Shown here: in pieces, positions 54,308 to 63,483 of the stretch
Numbering within the stretch: position 1 is the stretch's first letter
Layout of the letters: each line of letters opens with the position of its first letter
Assembly: GCF_900637195.1 (NCBI RefSeq)
Contig: NZ_LR134356.1
Coordinates: 1,054,001 to 1,118,000 of the forward strand
Direction: 5' to 3'
Origin: Mycolicibacterium aurum
GTDB taxonomy: Bacteria; Actinomycetota; Actinomycetes; Mycobacteriales; Mycobacteriaceae
Length of the DNA stretch: 64,000 nt
Notes under the pieces: model-generated
The model's database searches: none
Told to the model about the DNA's origin: nothing
The model's input: only the letters and a program-made list of their open reading frames with translations
Made by a program: the position numbers and the translations under genes

Positions 54308-55909
54308 ATGTTCGATACGGCGTACGCGGGCCTGGACGAGGCCGGGCTGCTCGCTGCGATCGAGCAGGCTTCCCAGGAGGAAGCGGCGGCGGGAGCGCGC
54401 AAGCTGGCCGCGATCGCGGAGTTGGTCTACTCGACGGTGGATGAAGACGATGAGCGGGGCGATTGGGCCTACGACCCGTGGAAGAACGCCTCCGCGCTGG
54501 TGGGGGCTGCGCTGACCGTCAGCCAGAAACGCGCGTCGGGACAGATGCGGATCGCGGTGGCGTTGCGTGGCCGGCTGCCGAAGATCGCGGCGTTGTTGTG
54601 CCAGGGCCGGCTGAGTCCGCGGTTGATCTCGGAGATCACGTGGCGCACACAGTTGGTCGCCGACGACGTAGTGGCAATGGTGGATGCTGCGCTCGCCGAC
54701 CGAGCTGTGACGTGGGGTCCGCTCTCGGACGAGAAGCTGGTGCGGTCGATCGAGGCGGTGATCGATCGGTATGACCCGGACGCAGTGCGACGGGCGCAAG
54801 AAGTGATCGCGACTCGGGATCTGCATATCGGTGCCCACGACGATCCGAACGAACTCGCCGCGATCTGGGGCAAGTTACTCGCTGGCGATGCTGCCGTCTT
54901 GAAGGCGCGGGTCGTGGCGATGGTCAAGGCTTTGTGTGACAACGATCCACGTAGTGCGGGGGAGCGGCGTTCAGCAGCGATGGGGGCGATCGCGCACGGC
55001 AATGAACACCTGGCGTGTCGGTGCGGATCGCCCGGTTGCACTGCCACAGGCCCGGCGAAATCGCATGTGGTGATCTCGGTGCTCGCTGATCCCGCCGCTG
55101 TTGAGGCTGCCCAGGAGTTGATCGCCGTCCAGGACCGCGAGCAAGCCGCAAAGACCGCAGAACGTTCCACCAGCGCGATAACCTCCAACGACGAGTCTGC
55201 TGAGGTCGAACAGGAGCCGGCGGTCCCCGGTACTGAGAATGCCGGCAGGGAAATGCCTGCATGCCTGAGGGATTCGGGGGTGGCGCTGCTGCCCGGGGCG
55301 CACGTCTTGCCGATCGTGGCGTTGGCTGAGGCGATCAGGGATGGGGCGGCGATCAAGCGGTTATGGCTGCCGGGCCCCGATCCTGAACCGCATTACCGGC
55401 CGTCGGCGAAGCTGGCCGCCTTCATCCGGGCGCGAGATGTGTTCTGTCGTTTTCCGGGTTGTGACGTGCCCGCTGAGCGTTGCGATATCGACCATGTGGT
55501 GCCGTATCCGTATGGGCCTACTCACGCGTCGAATATGAACTGCAAATGCCGAACCCATCATGTCGGTAAGACCTTCTGGGAAGGCTGGCGTGATCAGCAG
55601 CTGCCCGATGGCACGGTGATCTGGACAGACCCGACCGGCAGGTCGTATACGACGATGCCGGGCAGCCGGTTGTTCTTCCCGAGTTGGAACGTGACTACCG
55701 CCGAGTTGCCGCCGATGGCTGCGCCGCCGCCGGATCCGGACCGCCTCGTCAAAATGCCGAAACGGCGACGCACCCGCGCCGCCGAGAACGCCGCGCGCAT
55801 CACGGCCGAACGCGAAGCCAACGCGATCCAGCGCGAGGTTGAGAAGCGACCCGCCAACCCGGGCGCCGAACCCCCACCCGACTACGGAAACGACCCGCCG
55901 CCGTTCTAG
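54308..55909 (+). CDS. HNH endonuclease domain protein, 13E12/DUF222 family
   Basis: This 533-residue protein has the N-terminal DUF222 helical domain (about 1-330) and an HNH nuclease motif near residues 377-420. The motif reads CRFPGCDVPAERCDIDHVVPYPYG, then NMNCKCRTHHVGKTF, with the zinc Cys pairs intact. The C-terminus is Pro-rich. This family (13E12 repeat) is highly duplicated in mycobacteria and is thought to be mobile, but I see no flanking inverted or direct repeats here. The gene interrupts the order between the ferredoxin reductase and the mft locus. Confidence 0.88.
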   Translation: MFDTAYAGLDEAGLLAAIEQASQEEAAAGARKLAAIAELVYSTVDEDDERGDWAYDPWKNASALVGAALTVSQKRASGQMRIAVALRGRLPKIAALLCQGRLSPRLISEITWRTQLVADDVVAMVDAALADRAVTWGPLSDEKLVRSIEAVIDRYDPDAVRRAQEVIATRDLHIGAHDDPNELAAIWGKLLAGDAAVLKARVVAMVKALCDNDPRSAGERRSAAMGAIAHGNEHLACRCGSPGCTATGPAKSHVVISVLADPAAVEAAQELIAVQDREQAAKTAERSTSAITSNDESAEVEQEPAVPGTENAGREMPACLRDSGVALLPGAHVLPIVALAEAIRDGAAIKRLWLPGPDPEPHYRPSAKLAAFIRARDVFCRFPGCDVPAERCDIDHVVPYPYGPTHASNMNCKCRTHHVGKTFWEGWRDQQLPDGTVIWTDPTGRSYTTMPGSRLFFPSWNVTTAELPPMAAPPPDPDRLVKMPKRRRTRAAENAARITAEREANAIQREVEKRPANPGAEPPPDYGNDPPPF

Positions 55910-57186
55910 AACGCCCCGAGGTAGAACCGGGTGCCCTGATCGTCAGTGCACAGCGCTGACCGCCCGTAGGACTGCTGCGACGGTTCCTCGAGGACGGTGC
56001 CGCCGGCCGCGCGGACCCGAGACACCGCGGCGTCGACGTCGTCGACCGTCCACATCGGGACTGTCACCGGTGCCGCACTTCCGCCCGCGGCGCCCGCCAT
56101 CGGGTGGGTCTGCACGATCTGCCATCCGTCGTCGACGCGCCCAGGCTCGTAGGTCCAGAACAGCACCCGACTGTAGAAAGCCTTGAAGGCCGCCGAATCT
56201 GGTACCTCGTAGGTGATGTAGGAGAGTTCGCCGGGGCCGCCGCCGTTGAGTTCCGGCCTCGGCTGGCCGGGCGACGGCTCATAGACCGCGAACTCGGAGC
56301 CCTGCGGATCCGTGGCACCGAGCAACGCGCCGAAGTCGACGTGCGCGACCTCTTCCACGCTTCCGCCGCCTCCAATGATGCTGTCGCGAGCCCCTGCCAG
56401 ATCAGCCACCGCGTAGCAGCAGAACAGGGTGTGCCGGTCGGGGACCGAGAAGATCCCGATGCGCTGTCCCGTGTTCGTCACCATGTGCGTCGACGGGTCC
56501 CAGGTCCACCCGAGTACATGACCGTAGAACCTCGCCGCGCGCTCCGCGTCTGGAGTCCACACCGCGACGTACCCGACGTCGCCGTGCTGGATCGGGACGG
56601 GGGCCCCGGTCGCCGGCCCGGTGAGCATCCACCTGTGCCCGAACGGGTCGACGAGCGCGGCGTTGCGCGCGCCGTAGTCCTCGTATGCCTCCCGCTGAAT
56701 CTGGGCGCCGAGGTCCCTGGCCCGCGCGAGTGTCTCGTCCGTGTTGACCACGGGAAGCATCAAGCTCACCGAGACCGAGTGCGGAGACGGCGCTTTCAGC
56801 CCGATCTCGGGGTACTCGTCGGCGAGGTACAGCACGCCGCCCGACAGGGTCAGCTCGGCGTGGCCGATGCGGCCGTCGTCCATCTCCACCGGATCGCCGA
56901 CCAGCATGGCGCCGAAGGCGTCCGTGTACCAGCTGATGGCGGCCCGGGCGTCGGCGACGGCGAGGTAGGGGATCGCGGCGGGCCGGGGAGGGGAGGCCGG
57001 CCGGGTCAGTTCTGAGAGGGCGGTGTCGGTGCCGCTCATGATCACTCCTCGCGTTCGATCGGGTTGCTGTTCAAAGAGATTCGCGGCGGATTCCAGCCTG
57101 GCCCGTAGCCCGGTGGCGAAAGTGGGATCCGGCGCGATCGGGAGGTCGCCGTCGCGGAGCACGTCGAGTGGTTCGCGGTCCTTCAT
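55906..57186 (-). CDS. VOC (glyoxalase-like) protein with short N-terminal extension
   Basis: This 426-residue protein starts at ATG 57186, overlapping the sigma-factor stop (ATGA). The first 45 residues (MKDREPLDVLRDGDLPIAPD, then ARLESAA) are helical. They resemble the N-terminal tails found on glyoxalase-like proteins encoded beside ECF sigma factors. Three VOC modules follow: PAAIPYLAVADARAAISWYTD (about 70-190), VPIQHGDVGYVAVWTPDAERAARFY (200-310) and LSYITYEVPDSAAFKAFYSRV (320-426). It may bind a small molecule and act on the sigma factor; the enzymatic activity is unknown. Confidence 0.8.
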   Translation of the reverse strand: MKDREPLDVLRDGDLPIAPDPTFATGLRARLESAANLFEQQPDRTRGVIMSGTDTALSELTRPASPPRPAAIPYLAVADARAAISWYTDAFGAMLVGDPVEMDDGRIGHAELTLSGGVLYLADEYPEIGLKAPSPHSVSVSLMLPVVNTDETLARARDLGAQIQREAYEDYGARNAALVDPFGHRWMLTGPATGAPVPIQHGDVGYVAVWTPDAERAARFYGHVLGWTWDPSTHMVTNTGQRIGIFSVPDRHTLFCCYAVADLAGARDSIIGGGGSVEEVAHVDFGALLGATDPQGSEFAVYEPSPGQPRPELNGGGPGELSYITYEVPDSAAFKAFYSRVLFWTYEPGRVDDGWQIVQTHPMAGAAGGSAAPVTVPMWTVDDVDAAVSRVRAAGGTVLEEPSQQSYGRSALCTDDQGTRFYLGAF

Positions 57187-57707
57187 GGCCTTCCTCCCTC
57201 CGGTCGCGGGTACTGCGCACGGAATGCGCGTCGTGCTCGCACCAGCAGCGCCTCCGTCGCGTGGACCGTGCGCCCGATCAGCTCGGCGCATTCGCCCACC
57301 GTGCAGTCGTCCATGTAGCGCAGCGCGAGTACCACGCGATGCTGCGCCGACAGGCGGGACAACACCTGCTCGGCGACGATGCGGTCCAGCTCGGCGTCCC
57401 ACGTGTCGTCCGGCTCGACCGGCTCGGGTGGTTCGGCCACCGGTACCGAGAACCGGTCGTGGCGCCTGCGGTAGTGGTCGGCGAGTTTGTGCCGGGCCAC
57501 CCCGATCAGCCACGGCACCGTCAGCGGCGGTGGCATCGGCTTCCTGGCAGCGTCCATCGCCGCCAGAAACGTTTCCGACGTGAGGTCCTCGGCCGTCCCG
57601 CGGTCACCGCAGCGCCTGACGAAATACCCGTAGACGACGGGCAGGGCTTCGTCGTACAGCGCGAGCAGGTCCCGCGGAGCGTGCTGACCCTCCGGTTCGG
57701 CACTCAC
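57183..57707 (-). CDS. ECF-type RNA polymerase sigma factor
   Basis: This 174-residue sigma-70 family factor starts at GTG 57707, with GGAGG upstream. The sigma-2 region is LLALYDEALPVVYGYFVRRC and LTSETFLAAMDAAR. The -10 recognition helix ends near PWLIGVARHKLADHYRRR. The sigma-4 region is LSAQHRVVLALRYMDDCTVGECAELIGRTVHATEALLVRARRAF. It is 25 bases downstream of mftR and overlaps the VOC gene. No classical zinc-type anti-sigma gene is adjacent; the VOC protein may have that role. Confidence 0.88.
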   Translation of the reverse strand: MSAEPEGQHAPRDLLALYDEALPVVYGYFVRRCGDRGTAEDLTSETFLAAMDAARKPMPPPLTVPWLIGVARHKLADHYRRRHDRFSVPVAEPPEPVEPDDTWDAELDRIVAEQVLSRLSAQHRVVLALRYMDDCTVGECAELIGRTVHATEALLVRARRAFRAQYPRPEGGRP

Positions 57708-57732
57708 ACCCTTATCGTCGCCTCCGGGAGCC

Positions 57733-58338
57733 TTACTCCGACACCCCGATTTCGATGTCGGCCAACCCAGGGGCCAGCATGTCGAACGCATCACTGAGCG
57801 CGGCGGGCAGCGACACCGATTCGTCGGCCAGCCAGTGCTCGTAGGCGGCCAGCGATACGGCCAGCATGGTCCAGGCCACGGTCTGCGGTCTCAGGTCGCT
57901 TTCGTCCACCTGCAATCGATCTGCCACGAACGCCGCCACCACCCCCCGCCAGCCGGCATACATCGTCATCGAATATGCCTGCAGCGCTTCCGTTTCCAAG
58001 ATAAGTCGCATGCGCTGGCGGTGCCTGTCGGTGTCGTCGAAATCGTTGAAGGCCAGCAGCGCGGTCCGCAACGCGTCGCGGACGGGCACGGCGGGGTCCA
58101 GGCCCGCCAGCAGCCGTCGCATCAGGTCGAGGTGGGCGTCGAAGTTCCCCCACGGCAGCGCGCTCTTGGACGGGTAGTAGCGGAACAGTGTCCGGCGCGC
58201 GATGCCGGCCGCTGCGGCGACATCGTCGGCGCTGACCTCATCGAACCCGCGGGCCATGAACAGGTCGATCGCGACGTCGCTGATGTGTTCCCAGCTGGTC
58301 GAGCGGCGACGGCCCACGCGCGCCCTGGGGGCACTCAT
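57733..58338 (-). CDS. mftR: Mycofactocin system transcriptional regulator MftR
   Basis: This 201-residue TetR-type regulator is divergent from mftA and the counterpart of Rv0691c. The helix-turn-helix is [45 protein letters not shown]. The long helical C-terminal domain would bind an acyl-CoA, the inducer reported for MftR. The start is ATG 58338 behind a GGGGGGA tract, with TTG 58341 directly before it. It probably represses mftA onward through the palindrome at 58359-58371. Confidence 0.92.
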   Translation of the reverse strand: MSAPRARVGRRRSTSWEHISDVAIDLFMARGFDEVSADDVAAAAGIARRTLFRYYPSKSALPWGNFDAHLDLMRRLLAGLDPAVPVRDALRTALLAFNDFDDTDRHRQRMRLILETEALQAYSMTMYAGWRGVVAAFVADRLQVDESDLRPQTVAWTMLAVSLAAYEHWLADESVSLPAALSDAFDMLAPGLADIEIGVSE

Positions 58339-58349
58339 CAAATCCCCCC

Positions 58350-58378
58350 TTCCGTTTAGGCACTCGATGCCATATTGT
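58350..58378 (+). promoter_or_regulatory. Candidate mftA promoter overlapping an MftR operator
   Basis: TTCCGT (58350-58355) and TATTGT (58373-58378) are 17 bases apart. Between them lies GGCA-CTCGA-TGCC (58359-58371), an inverted repeat well placed for repression by MftR. Confidence 0.55.
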
Positions 58379-58442
58379 TAGCGACCTACGTCACAAATGT
58401 CGAGACCCTACCCGGGGTCCAGTCAGCGGAAAGGCGAGATCA

Positions 58443-58535
58443 ATGGAGCCGAATCAGAACGCACAGGCCGAAGAACTGGTGACCGAGAGCCTGGTCGAGG
58501 AAGTCTCGATCGACGGGATGTGCGGGGTCTACTGA
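58443..58535 (+). CDS. mftA: Mycofactocin precursor peptide
   Basis: This 30-residue peptide is too short for ordinary gene finding. MEPNQNAQAEELVTESLVEE is the leader. The C-terminus IDGMCGVY is the conserved core, whose Val-Tyr is oxidatively decarboxylated, crosslinked by MftC and excised by MftE to give the mycofactocin precursor. The GGAAAGG ribosome-binding site is at 58428-58434. It lies two bases before mftB. Confidence 0.97.
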   Translation: MEPNQNAQAEELVTESLVEEVSIDGMCGVY

Positions 58536-58537
58536 GC

Positions 58538-58828
58538 ATGACCGCGCCGACCTTTGAAGCCGACCAGCGCTGGCGGTTGCATCCGCAGGTTGCTGTCCGC
58601 CCGGAACCGTTCGGCGCACTGCTCTACCACTTCGGCACCCGCAAGCTGTCGTTCCTGAAGAACCGGACGATCGTCGAGGTGATCAACGCGCTATCCGATC
58701 ACCCCGACGCTCGATCCGCCTGCCGCGCTGCAGGAATCGACGACAGCGACCAGGCGCCCTACCTCCACGCGTTGGGCGTCCTCGTCCAGTCGCAGATGCT
58801 CATCGCCGACACAGGAGAGAACTCATGA
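58538..58828 (+). CDS. mftB: Mycofactocin biosynthesis chaperone MftB
   Basis: This 96-residue PqqD-like RiPP-recognition element binds the MftA leader and presents it to MftC. The WRLHPQVAVRPEPFGALLYHFGTRKLSFL opening is typical, followed by the helical LHALGVLVQSQML. The start is ATG 58538; a longer frame exists but covers mftA. Its stop overlaps the mftC start by four bases. Confidence 0.95.
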   Translation: MTAPTFEADQRWRLHPQVAVRPEPFGALLYHFGTRKLSFLKNRTIVEVINALSDHPDARSACRAAGIDDSDQAPYLHALGVLVQSQMLIADTGENS

Positions 58829-60015
58829 CACTGGCAGCCCCGGTGCCCCGCCTCGTCGACCAGTTCGAGCGTGGGCTGGACGCGCCCATCTGCCTGACGT
58901 GGGAACTGACCTACGCCTGCAACCTGTCCTGCGTGCACTGCCTGTCCTCGTCGGGCAAGCGGGACCCGCGGGAGCTGTCCACGCAGCAGTGCAAGGACAT
59001 CATCGACGAGCTCGAACGCATGCAGGTGTTCTACGTCAACATCGGCGGCGGCGAGCCGACGGTCCGCAGCGACTTCTGGGAGCTCGTCGACTACGCGACC
59101 GAGCACCACGTCGGCGTCAAGTTCTCCACCAACGGCGTCCGCATCAACCAGGAGGTGGCCGCGAAACTGGCGGCCAGTGACTACGTCGACGTGCAGATCT
59201 CCCTCGACGGCGCCACGGCCGAGGTCAACGACGCGGTCCGCGGCCCCGGCTCGTTCGCGATGGCCATCCGCGCGCTGGAGAACCTCAAAGAGGCGGGCTT
59301 CAAAGACGCCAAGATCTCGGTGGTGGTGACCCGCCACAACATCGATCAACTGGACGATTTCAAGGCGCTCGCCGATACCTACGGCGCCACGCTGCGCATC
59401 ACCCGCCTGCGTCCCTCGGGCCGCGGCGCCGACGTGTGGGACGAACTGCACCCCACCCCCGCCCAGCAGGTCCAGCTCTATGACTGGCTGGTTGCCCGCG
59501 GCGACAACGTGCTCACCGGCGACTCCTTCTTCCACCTGTCCGGTCTCGGCGCGCCCGGCGCGCTGGCCGGGCTGAACCTGTGCGGCGCCGGTCGCGTGGT
59601 CTGCCTGATCGACCCGATCGGCGACGTGTACGCGTGCCCCTTCGCGATCCACGACAAGTTCCTTGCCGGGAACATCTTGACCAGCAATGGTTTTCAAGAC
59701 GTCTGGCAGAACTCCGAGCTGTTCCGCGAGCTGCGTGAGCCGCAGTCCGCGGGCGCGTGCGGCGGCTGCAATCACTACGACGCATGCCGGGGTGGCTGCA
59801 TGGCCGCCAAGTTCTTCACCGGCCTGCCGATGGACGGCCCCGACCCCGAGTGCGTCGAGGGTTACGGCGAACCGGCGCTGGCCCGTGAGCGCGACAAGCC
59901 CAAATCCAGCGTTGACCATTCCCGCGCCGGCGGCCGCAACACGCCGAAGGGCCCCATTCCGCTCACCCTGCTGAGCGCACCCCCGAAGAAGTTCTGCAAC
60001 GAAAGTCCTGTCTGA
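58825..60015 (+). CDS. mftC: Mycofactocin radical SAM maturase MftC
   Basis: This 396-residue radical SAM enzyme oxidatively decarboxylates the C-terminal Tyr of MftA and forms the Val-Tyr crosslink. CNLSCVHC (Cys32, Cys36, Cys39) binds the radical 4Fe-4S cluster. A SPASM domain with auxiliary clusters follows near residues 250-345 (CGAGRVVCLIDPIGDVYACPF, ACGGCNHYDACRGGCMAAKFF). The counterpart is Rv0693. It is coupled to mftB by the ATGA overlap. Confidence 0.97.
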   Translation: MTLAAPVPRLVDQFERGLDAPICLTWELTYACNLSCVHCLSSSGKRDPRELSTQQCKDIIDELERMQVFYVNIGGGEPTVRSDFWELVDYATEHHVGVKFSTNGVRINQEVAAKLAASDYVDVQISLDGATAEVNDAVRGPGSFAMAIRALENLKEAGFKDAKISVVVTRHNIDQLDDFKALADTYGATLRITRLRPSGRGADVWDELHPTPAQQVQLYDWLVARGDNVLTGDSFFHLSGLGAPGALAGLNLCGAGRVVCLIDPIGDVYACPFAIHDKFLAGNILTSNGFQDVWQNSELFRELREPQSAGACGGCNHYDACRGGCMAAKFFTGLPMDGPDPECVEGYGEPALARERDKPKSSVDHSRAGGRNTPKGPIPLTLLSAPPKKFCNESPV

Positions 60016-60017
60016 TC

Positions 60018-61193
60018 ATGGCTCGTGATACCTGGTTCGAAACCGTTGCCATCGCCCAGCAGCGGGCGAAAAAGCGGCTCCCCAAATCCGCCTACTCGTC
60101 GCTGATCTCGGCGAGCGAAAAGGGCATCTCGGTCTCCGACAACGTCGAATCCTTCGCCGAACTCGGCTTCGCACCCCACGTCATCGGAGCCACCGAGAAG
60201 CGTGACCTGGCGACAACAGTGATGGGACAGGATATTTCGCTGCCCGTCATCATCTCGCCGACCGGTGTGCAGGCCGTCGACCCCGACGGCGAGGTCGCCG
60301 TGGCCAGGGCTGCCGCAGCCCGTGGCACCGCGATGGGACTGTCCTCGTTCGCGAGCAAGCCCATGGAAGACGTCACGGCAGTCAACGACAAGGTCTTCTT
60401 CCAGATCTACTGGCTGGGCAGCCGCGACGAGATCCTGGCCCGCATGGAGCGGGCCAGGGCTGCCGGAGCCAAGGGTCTGATCCTGACCACCGACTGGAGC
60501 TTCTCGCACGGCCGCGACTGGGGCAGCCCCAAGATCCCCGAGCGGATGGACCTCAAGACCATCCTCAAGATGTCGCCCGAGGTGATCACCAAGCCGCGCT
60601 GGTTCTACAGCTTCGCCAAGACGCTGCGCCCGCCGGACCTGCGGGTACCCAACCAGGGCCGGCGCGGCGAGGCCGGCCCCACGTTCTTCGAGGCCTACGG
60701 CCAGTGGATGGGGACACCGCCTCCCACCTGGGAAGACGTCGCCTGGCTGCGCGAGCAGTGGGGCGGGCCGTTCCTGCTCAAGGGCATGGTCCGCGTGGAT
60801 GACGCCAAACGTGCTGTGGATGCGGGCGTTTCGGCGCTCACGGTCTCCAACCACGGTGGCAACAACCTGGACGGCACCCCGGCCGCGATCCGTTGCCTGC
60901 CCGCCATCGCCGATGCCGTCGGCCATGAGGTCGAAGTTTTGCTGGACGGCGGGATCCGGCGCGGCAGCGACGTCGTGAAGGCGGTTGCTCTTGGCGCCCG
61001 CGCGGTGATGATCGGACGCGCGTATCTGTGGGGCCTGGCAGCCAACGGCCAGGCCGGTGTGGAGAACGTGCTCGACATCATGCGCAGCGGCGTCGACTCG
61101 GCTCTGATGGGCCTCGGCAAATCGTCGATCCACGAGCTGACGCGCGAGGACATCGTGATCCCGGACGGATTCACCCGCACGCTGGGAGTCTGA
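60018..61193 (+). CDS. mftD: Mycofactocin FMN-dependent dehydrogenase MftD
   Basis: This 391-residue alpha-hydroxy-acid-dehydrogenase-type flavoprotein is the counterpart of Rv0694 (lldD1). PVIISPTGVQAVDPDGE, TVSNHGGNNLDGTPAAIRCL and LDGGIRRGSDVVKAVALGARAVMIGRAYLWGL are the TIM-barrel FMN and phosphate-binding segments. It converts the excised cyclised dipeptide (AHDP) to premycofactocin. It lies two bases after mftC. A 134-base gap separates it from mftE. Confidence 0.95.
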   Translation: MARDTWFETVAIAQQRAKKRLPKSAYSSLISASEKGISVSDNVESFAELGFAPHVIGATEKRDLATTVMGQDISLPVIISPTGVQAVDPDGEVAVARAAAARGTAMGLSSFASKPMEDVTAVNDKVFFQIYWLGSRDEILARMERARAAGAKGLILTTDWSFSHGRDWGSPKIPERMDLKTILKMSPEVITKPRWFYSFAKTLRPPDLRVPNQGRRGEAGPTFFEAYGQWMGTPPPTWEDVAWLREQWGGPFLLKGMVRVDDAKRAVDAGVSALTVSNHGGNNLDGTPAAIRCLPAIADAVGHEVEVLLDGGIRRGSDVVKAVALGARAVMIGRAYLWGLAANGQAGVENVLDIMRSGVDSALMGLGKSSIHELTREDIVIPDGFTRTLGV

Positions 61194-61302
61194 ACAGCCC
61201 CCGCCGGACGGTCGGTCCCCGTGGTGCTGGCGTGGCGCGGGGGGCTGGCGTGAATCTGCGCCCGGCGGCCGGAGCCGGTCCCGGGAAATCAATTGCCACG
61301 CA

Positions 61303-61321
61303 TGCGCCAACAATTGGCGCA
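61303..61321 (+). promoter_or_regulatory. Inverted repeat before mftE
   Basis: TGCGCCAA (61303-61310), spacer CAA, and TTGGCGCA (61314-61321) form a perfect 8-bp inverted repeat ending 6 bases before the mftE GTG. It could be an operator, a small attenuating hairpin over the ribosome-binding site, or an RNA processing site. Confidence 0.5.
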
Positions 61322-61327
61322 CGCCAG

Positions 61328-62071
61328 GTGAATTCGGCCTACCATCGTCGCGTGGTCTTCCCCCGTGAGCTCGGGAACTCAACGTCGAGGCAACTGCACA
61401 ACGAGTCGCCCGCGCTGGTCGTCCCGGTTGGTTCCACCGAGCAGCACGGACCCCACCTGCCCCTGGACACCGACACCCGTATCGCGTCGGCCGTGGCGGA
61501 TGCGCTCGTCACGCGGCTGCGGGCCCGGGAGGACTCCCGCTGGCTGACTGCACCTGCCATCGGCTACGGCGCCAGCGGGGAACACGAAGGCTTTGCCGGG
61601 ACCGTCTCGATTGGCACAGCGGTACTGGCGGAACTGCTGGTCGAATTCGCCCGATCCGCCTGCCAGTGGGCCGGCAGGCTGGTCTTCGTCAACGGCCACG
61701 GGGGCAACGTGGCCGCACTGCGCAAAGCCGTCGCGCTGTTGCGCTACGAGGGACGGGACGCGGCCTGGTGCCCGTGCACCGCCAGCAACGCAGATGCGCA
61801 TGCCGGGCACACCGAAACATCTGTATTGCTACATATTTCGCCGGACCTGGTGAGGCAGGATGATTGGCTACCGGGAAATGGGGCACCTCTGTCGCAGCTG
61901 ATGCCTGAGATGCTTCGGGGCGGGGTTGCCGCGGTGAGTTCGCTGGGGGTGCTGGGCGACCCCACGACCGCGACGGCGGAGGAGGGTAGGAGAATCTTTG
62001 CCGAAATGGTGGACGCGTGCGTGCTGCGCGTGTCTCGGTGGGCGCCTGATCGGGAGGGGATGTTGATATGA
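61328..62071 (+). CDS. mftE: Mycofactocin peptidase MftE
   Basis: This 247-residue creatininase-family metallopeptidase cuts the modified C-terminal dipeptide from MftA. Metal-binding segments are [18 protein letters not shown] near residue 33, [10 protein letters not shown] near 120, and [11 protein letters not shown] near 157. I start at GTG 61328 because VNSAYHRRV matches the known start of Rv0695. The frame is open to 61028, but that overlaps mftD. No strong ribosome-binding site precedes it, and its stop overlaps mftF by four bases. Confidence 0.93.
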   Translation: MNSAYHRRVVFPRELGNSTSRQLHNESPALVVPVGSTEQHGPHLPLDTDTRIASAVADALVTRLRAREDSRWLTAPAIGYGASGEHEGFAGTVSIGTAVLAELLVEFARSACQWAGRLVFVNGHGGNVAALRKAVALLRYEGRDAAWCPCTASNADAHAGHTETSVLLHISPDLVRQDDWLPGNGAPLSQLMPEMLRGGVAAVSSLGVLGDPTTATAEEGRRIFAEMVDACVLRVSRWAPDREGMLI

Positions 62072-63480
62072 GCGGGCCGCGGCTTCCCGACGGTTTCGCC
62101 GTCCAGGTGGACCGGCGGGTGCGGGTGCTCGGCGAGGGTGCGGCACTGCTCGGTGGATCGCCCACACGACTGCTGCGGTTGGCTCCCGCCGCGCAGACCA
62201 TGCTCACCGGCGGCAGGCTCGAGGTGCACGACGCCGTCAGCGCCCAGCTCGCGCGCACGTTGCTCGATGCCACCGTCGCCCATCCCCGACCGCTGAGCGG
62301 CCCGTCGCACCGCGATGTGACCGTCGTTGTCCCGGTGCGGGACAACCTGACTGGGTTGACACGGCTGGTGTCCGCGCTGCGCGGACTGAAGGTGGTCATC
62401 GTCGACGACGGTTCGGAGACGGCGGTGACAGAATCGGACTTCGCGTCGGTGCACTGCGATATCCGGGTGCTGCGCAATCCGAGGAGCAAGGGTCCCGCGG
62501 CTGCGCGCAACGCCGGCCTGGCGCTGTGCACCACCGACCTGGTCGCGTTCCTGGACTCCGACGTGGTGCCTCGCAAGGGCTGGCTCGAAGCACTGCTCGG
62601 GCACTTCTGCGACCCGGCGGTGGCGCTGGTGGCGCCGCGAATCGTCGCGCTGCACCAGTCCGACAGCGTGGTGGCCCGCTACGAGGCGGTGCGGTCCTCG
62701 TTGGACCTGGGGCTGCGGGAGGCCCCTGTGGTGCCGTTCGGGACGGTGTCCTACGTGCCCAGCGCCGCGATCATCTGCCGGCGCAGCGCACTGATCGACG
62801 TCGGCGGCTTCGACGAGTCCCTGGTCTCAGGTGAGGACGTCGACCTGTGCTGGCGCCTGAACGAAGCAGGCGCCCGGCTGCGCTACGAGCCGATCGCCCT
62901 GGTTGCCCACGATCACCGCACCGAGCTGCGAAAGTGGTTCGCCCGCAAGTCCTTCTACGGGGGGTCGGCGGCCCCGCTCACCATCCGGCATCCCGGGAAG
63001 ACGGCGCCGCTGGTCATCTCGGGCTGGACCCTGGTGGTCTGGATGCTGGTGGCACTGGGCTCCGGCATCGGTTACCTGGCATCGGTGGCGGTCGCGGCGA
63101 TCACCGGACGCCGGATCGCGAAGTCGTTGTCCAGCGTGCAGACCGAACCGATGGAAGTCGCCGTCGTAGCCGCGCACGGCCTGTGGTCGGCGGCGCTGCA
63201 ACTCGCGTCGGCGATCTGTCGGCACTACTGGCCCATCGCGCTGGTCGCCGCGGTGGCGTCCCGGCGGTGTCGCCGGGTGGTGGTGGTGGCCGCGGTGCTG
63301 GACGGGGTGTTCGACTGGGCCAGTCGCAACGGCAACGCCGACGAAGACACTAAGCGGGTGGGGCTGCTCACCTACGTCCTGCTCAAGCGCCTCGACGACA
63401 TCGCCTACGGTCTCGGACTCTGGACCGGCGTGTTCCGCGAGCGGCATGCCGGTGCACTCAAGCCGCAGATCCGGACCTGA
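62068..63480 (+). CDS. mftF: Mycofactocin glycosyltransferase MftF
   Basis: This 470-residue GT2 enzyme adds glucose units to premycofactocin to form mycofactocin-n. The N-terminal 80 residues are a PqqD-like region. The GT-A core has [21 protein letters not shown] near 88, [28 protein letters not shown] near 157, and [18 protein letters not shown] near 252. Two hydrophobic segments lie near residues 315-345. The counterpart is Rv0696. The start ATG overlaps the mftE stop. Confidence 0.95.
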   Translation: MSGPRLPDGFAVQVDRRVRVLGEGAALLGGSPTRLLRLAPAAQTMLTGGRLEVHDAVSAQLARTLLDATVAHPRPLSGPSHRDVTVVVPVRDNLTGLTRLVSALRGLKVVIVDDGSETAVTESDFASVHCDIRVLRNPRSKGPAAARNAGLALCTTDLVAFLDSDVVPRKGWLEALLGHFCDPAVALVAPRIVALHQSDSVVARYEAVRSSLDLGLREAPVVPFGTVSYVPSAAIICRRSALIDVGGFDESLVSGEDVDLCWRLNEAGARLRYEPIALVAHDHRTELRKWFARKSFYGGSAAPLTIRHPGKTAPLVISGWTLVVWMLVALGSGIGYLASVAVAAITGRRIAKSLSSVQTEPMEVAVVAAHGLWSAALQLASAICRHYWPIALVAAVASRRCRRVVVVAAVLDGVFDWASRNGNADEDTKRVGLLTYVLLKRLDDIAYGLGLWTGVFRERHAGALKPQIRT

Positions 63481-63483
63481 CAT

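Noticed and set aside
55903..55912. GTTCTAGAAC palindrome at the HNH/VOC convergent ends
   Set aside because: It lies over the stop codons, does not match the spacing of the KstR-like site, and has no promoter to control.
55906..57513. A 535-codon frame extending the VOC protein at its N-terminus
   Set aside because: The extra codons are an out-of-phase reading of the ECF sigma gene. The ATG at 57186 overlapping the sigma stop is the natural start.
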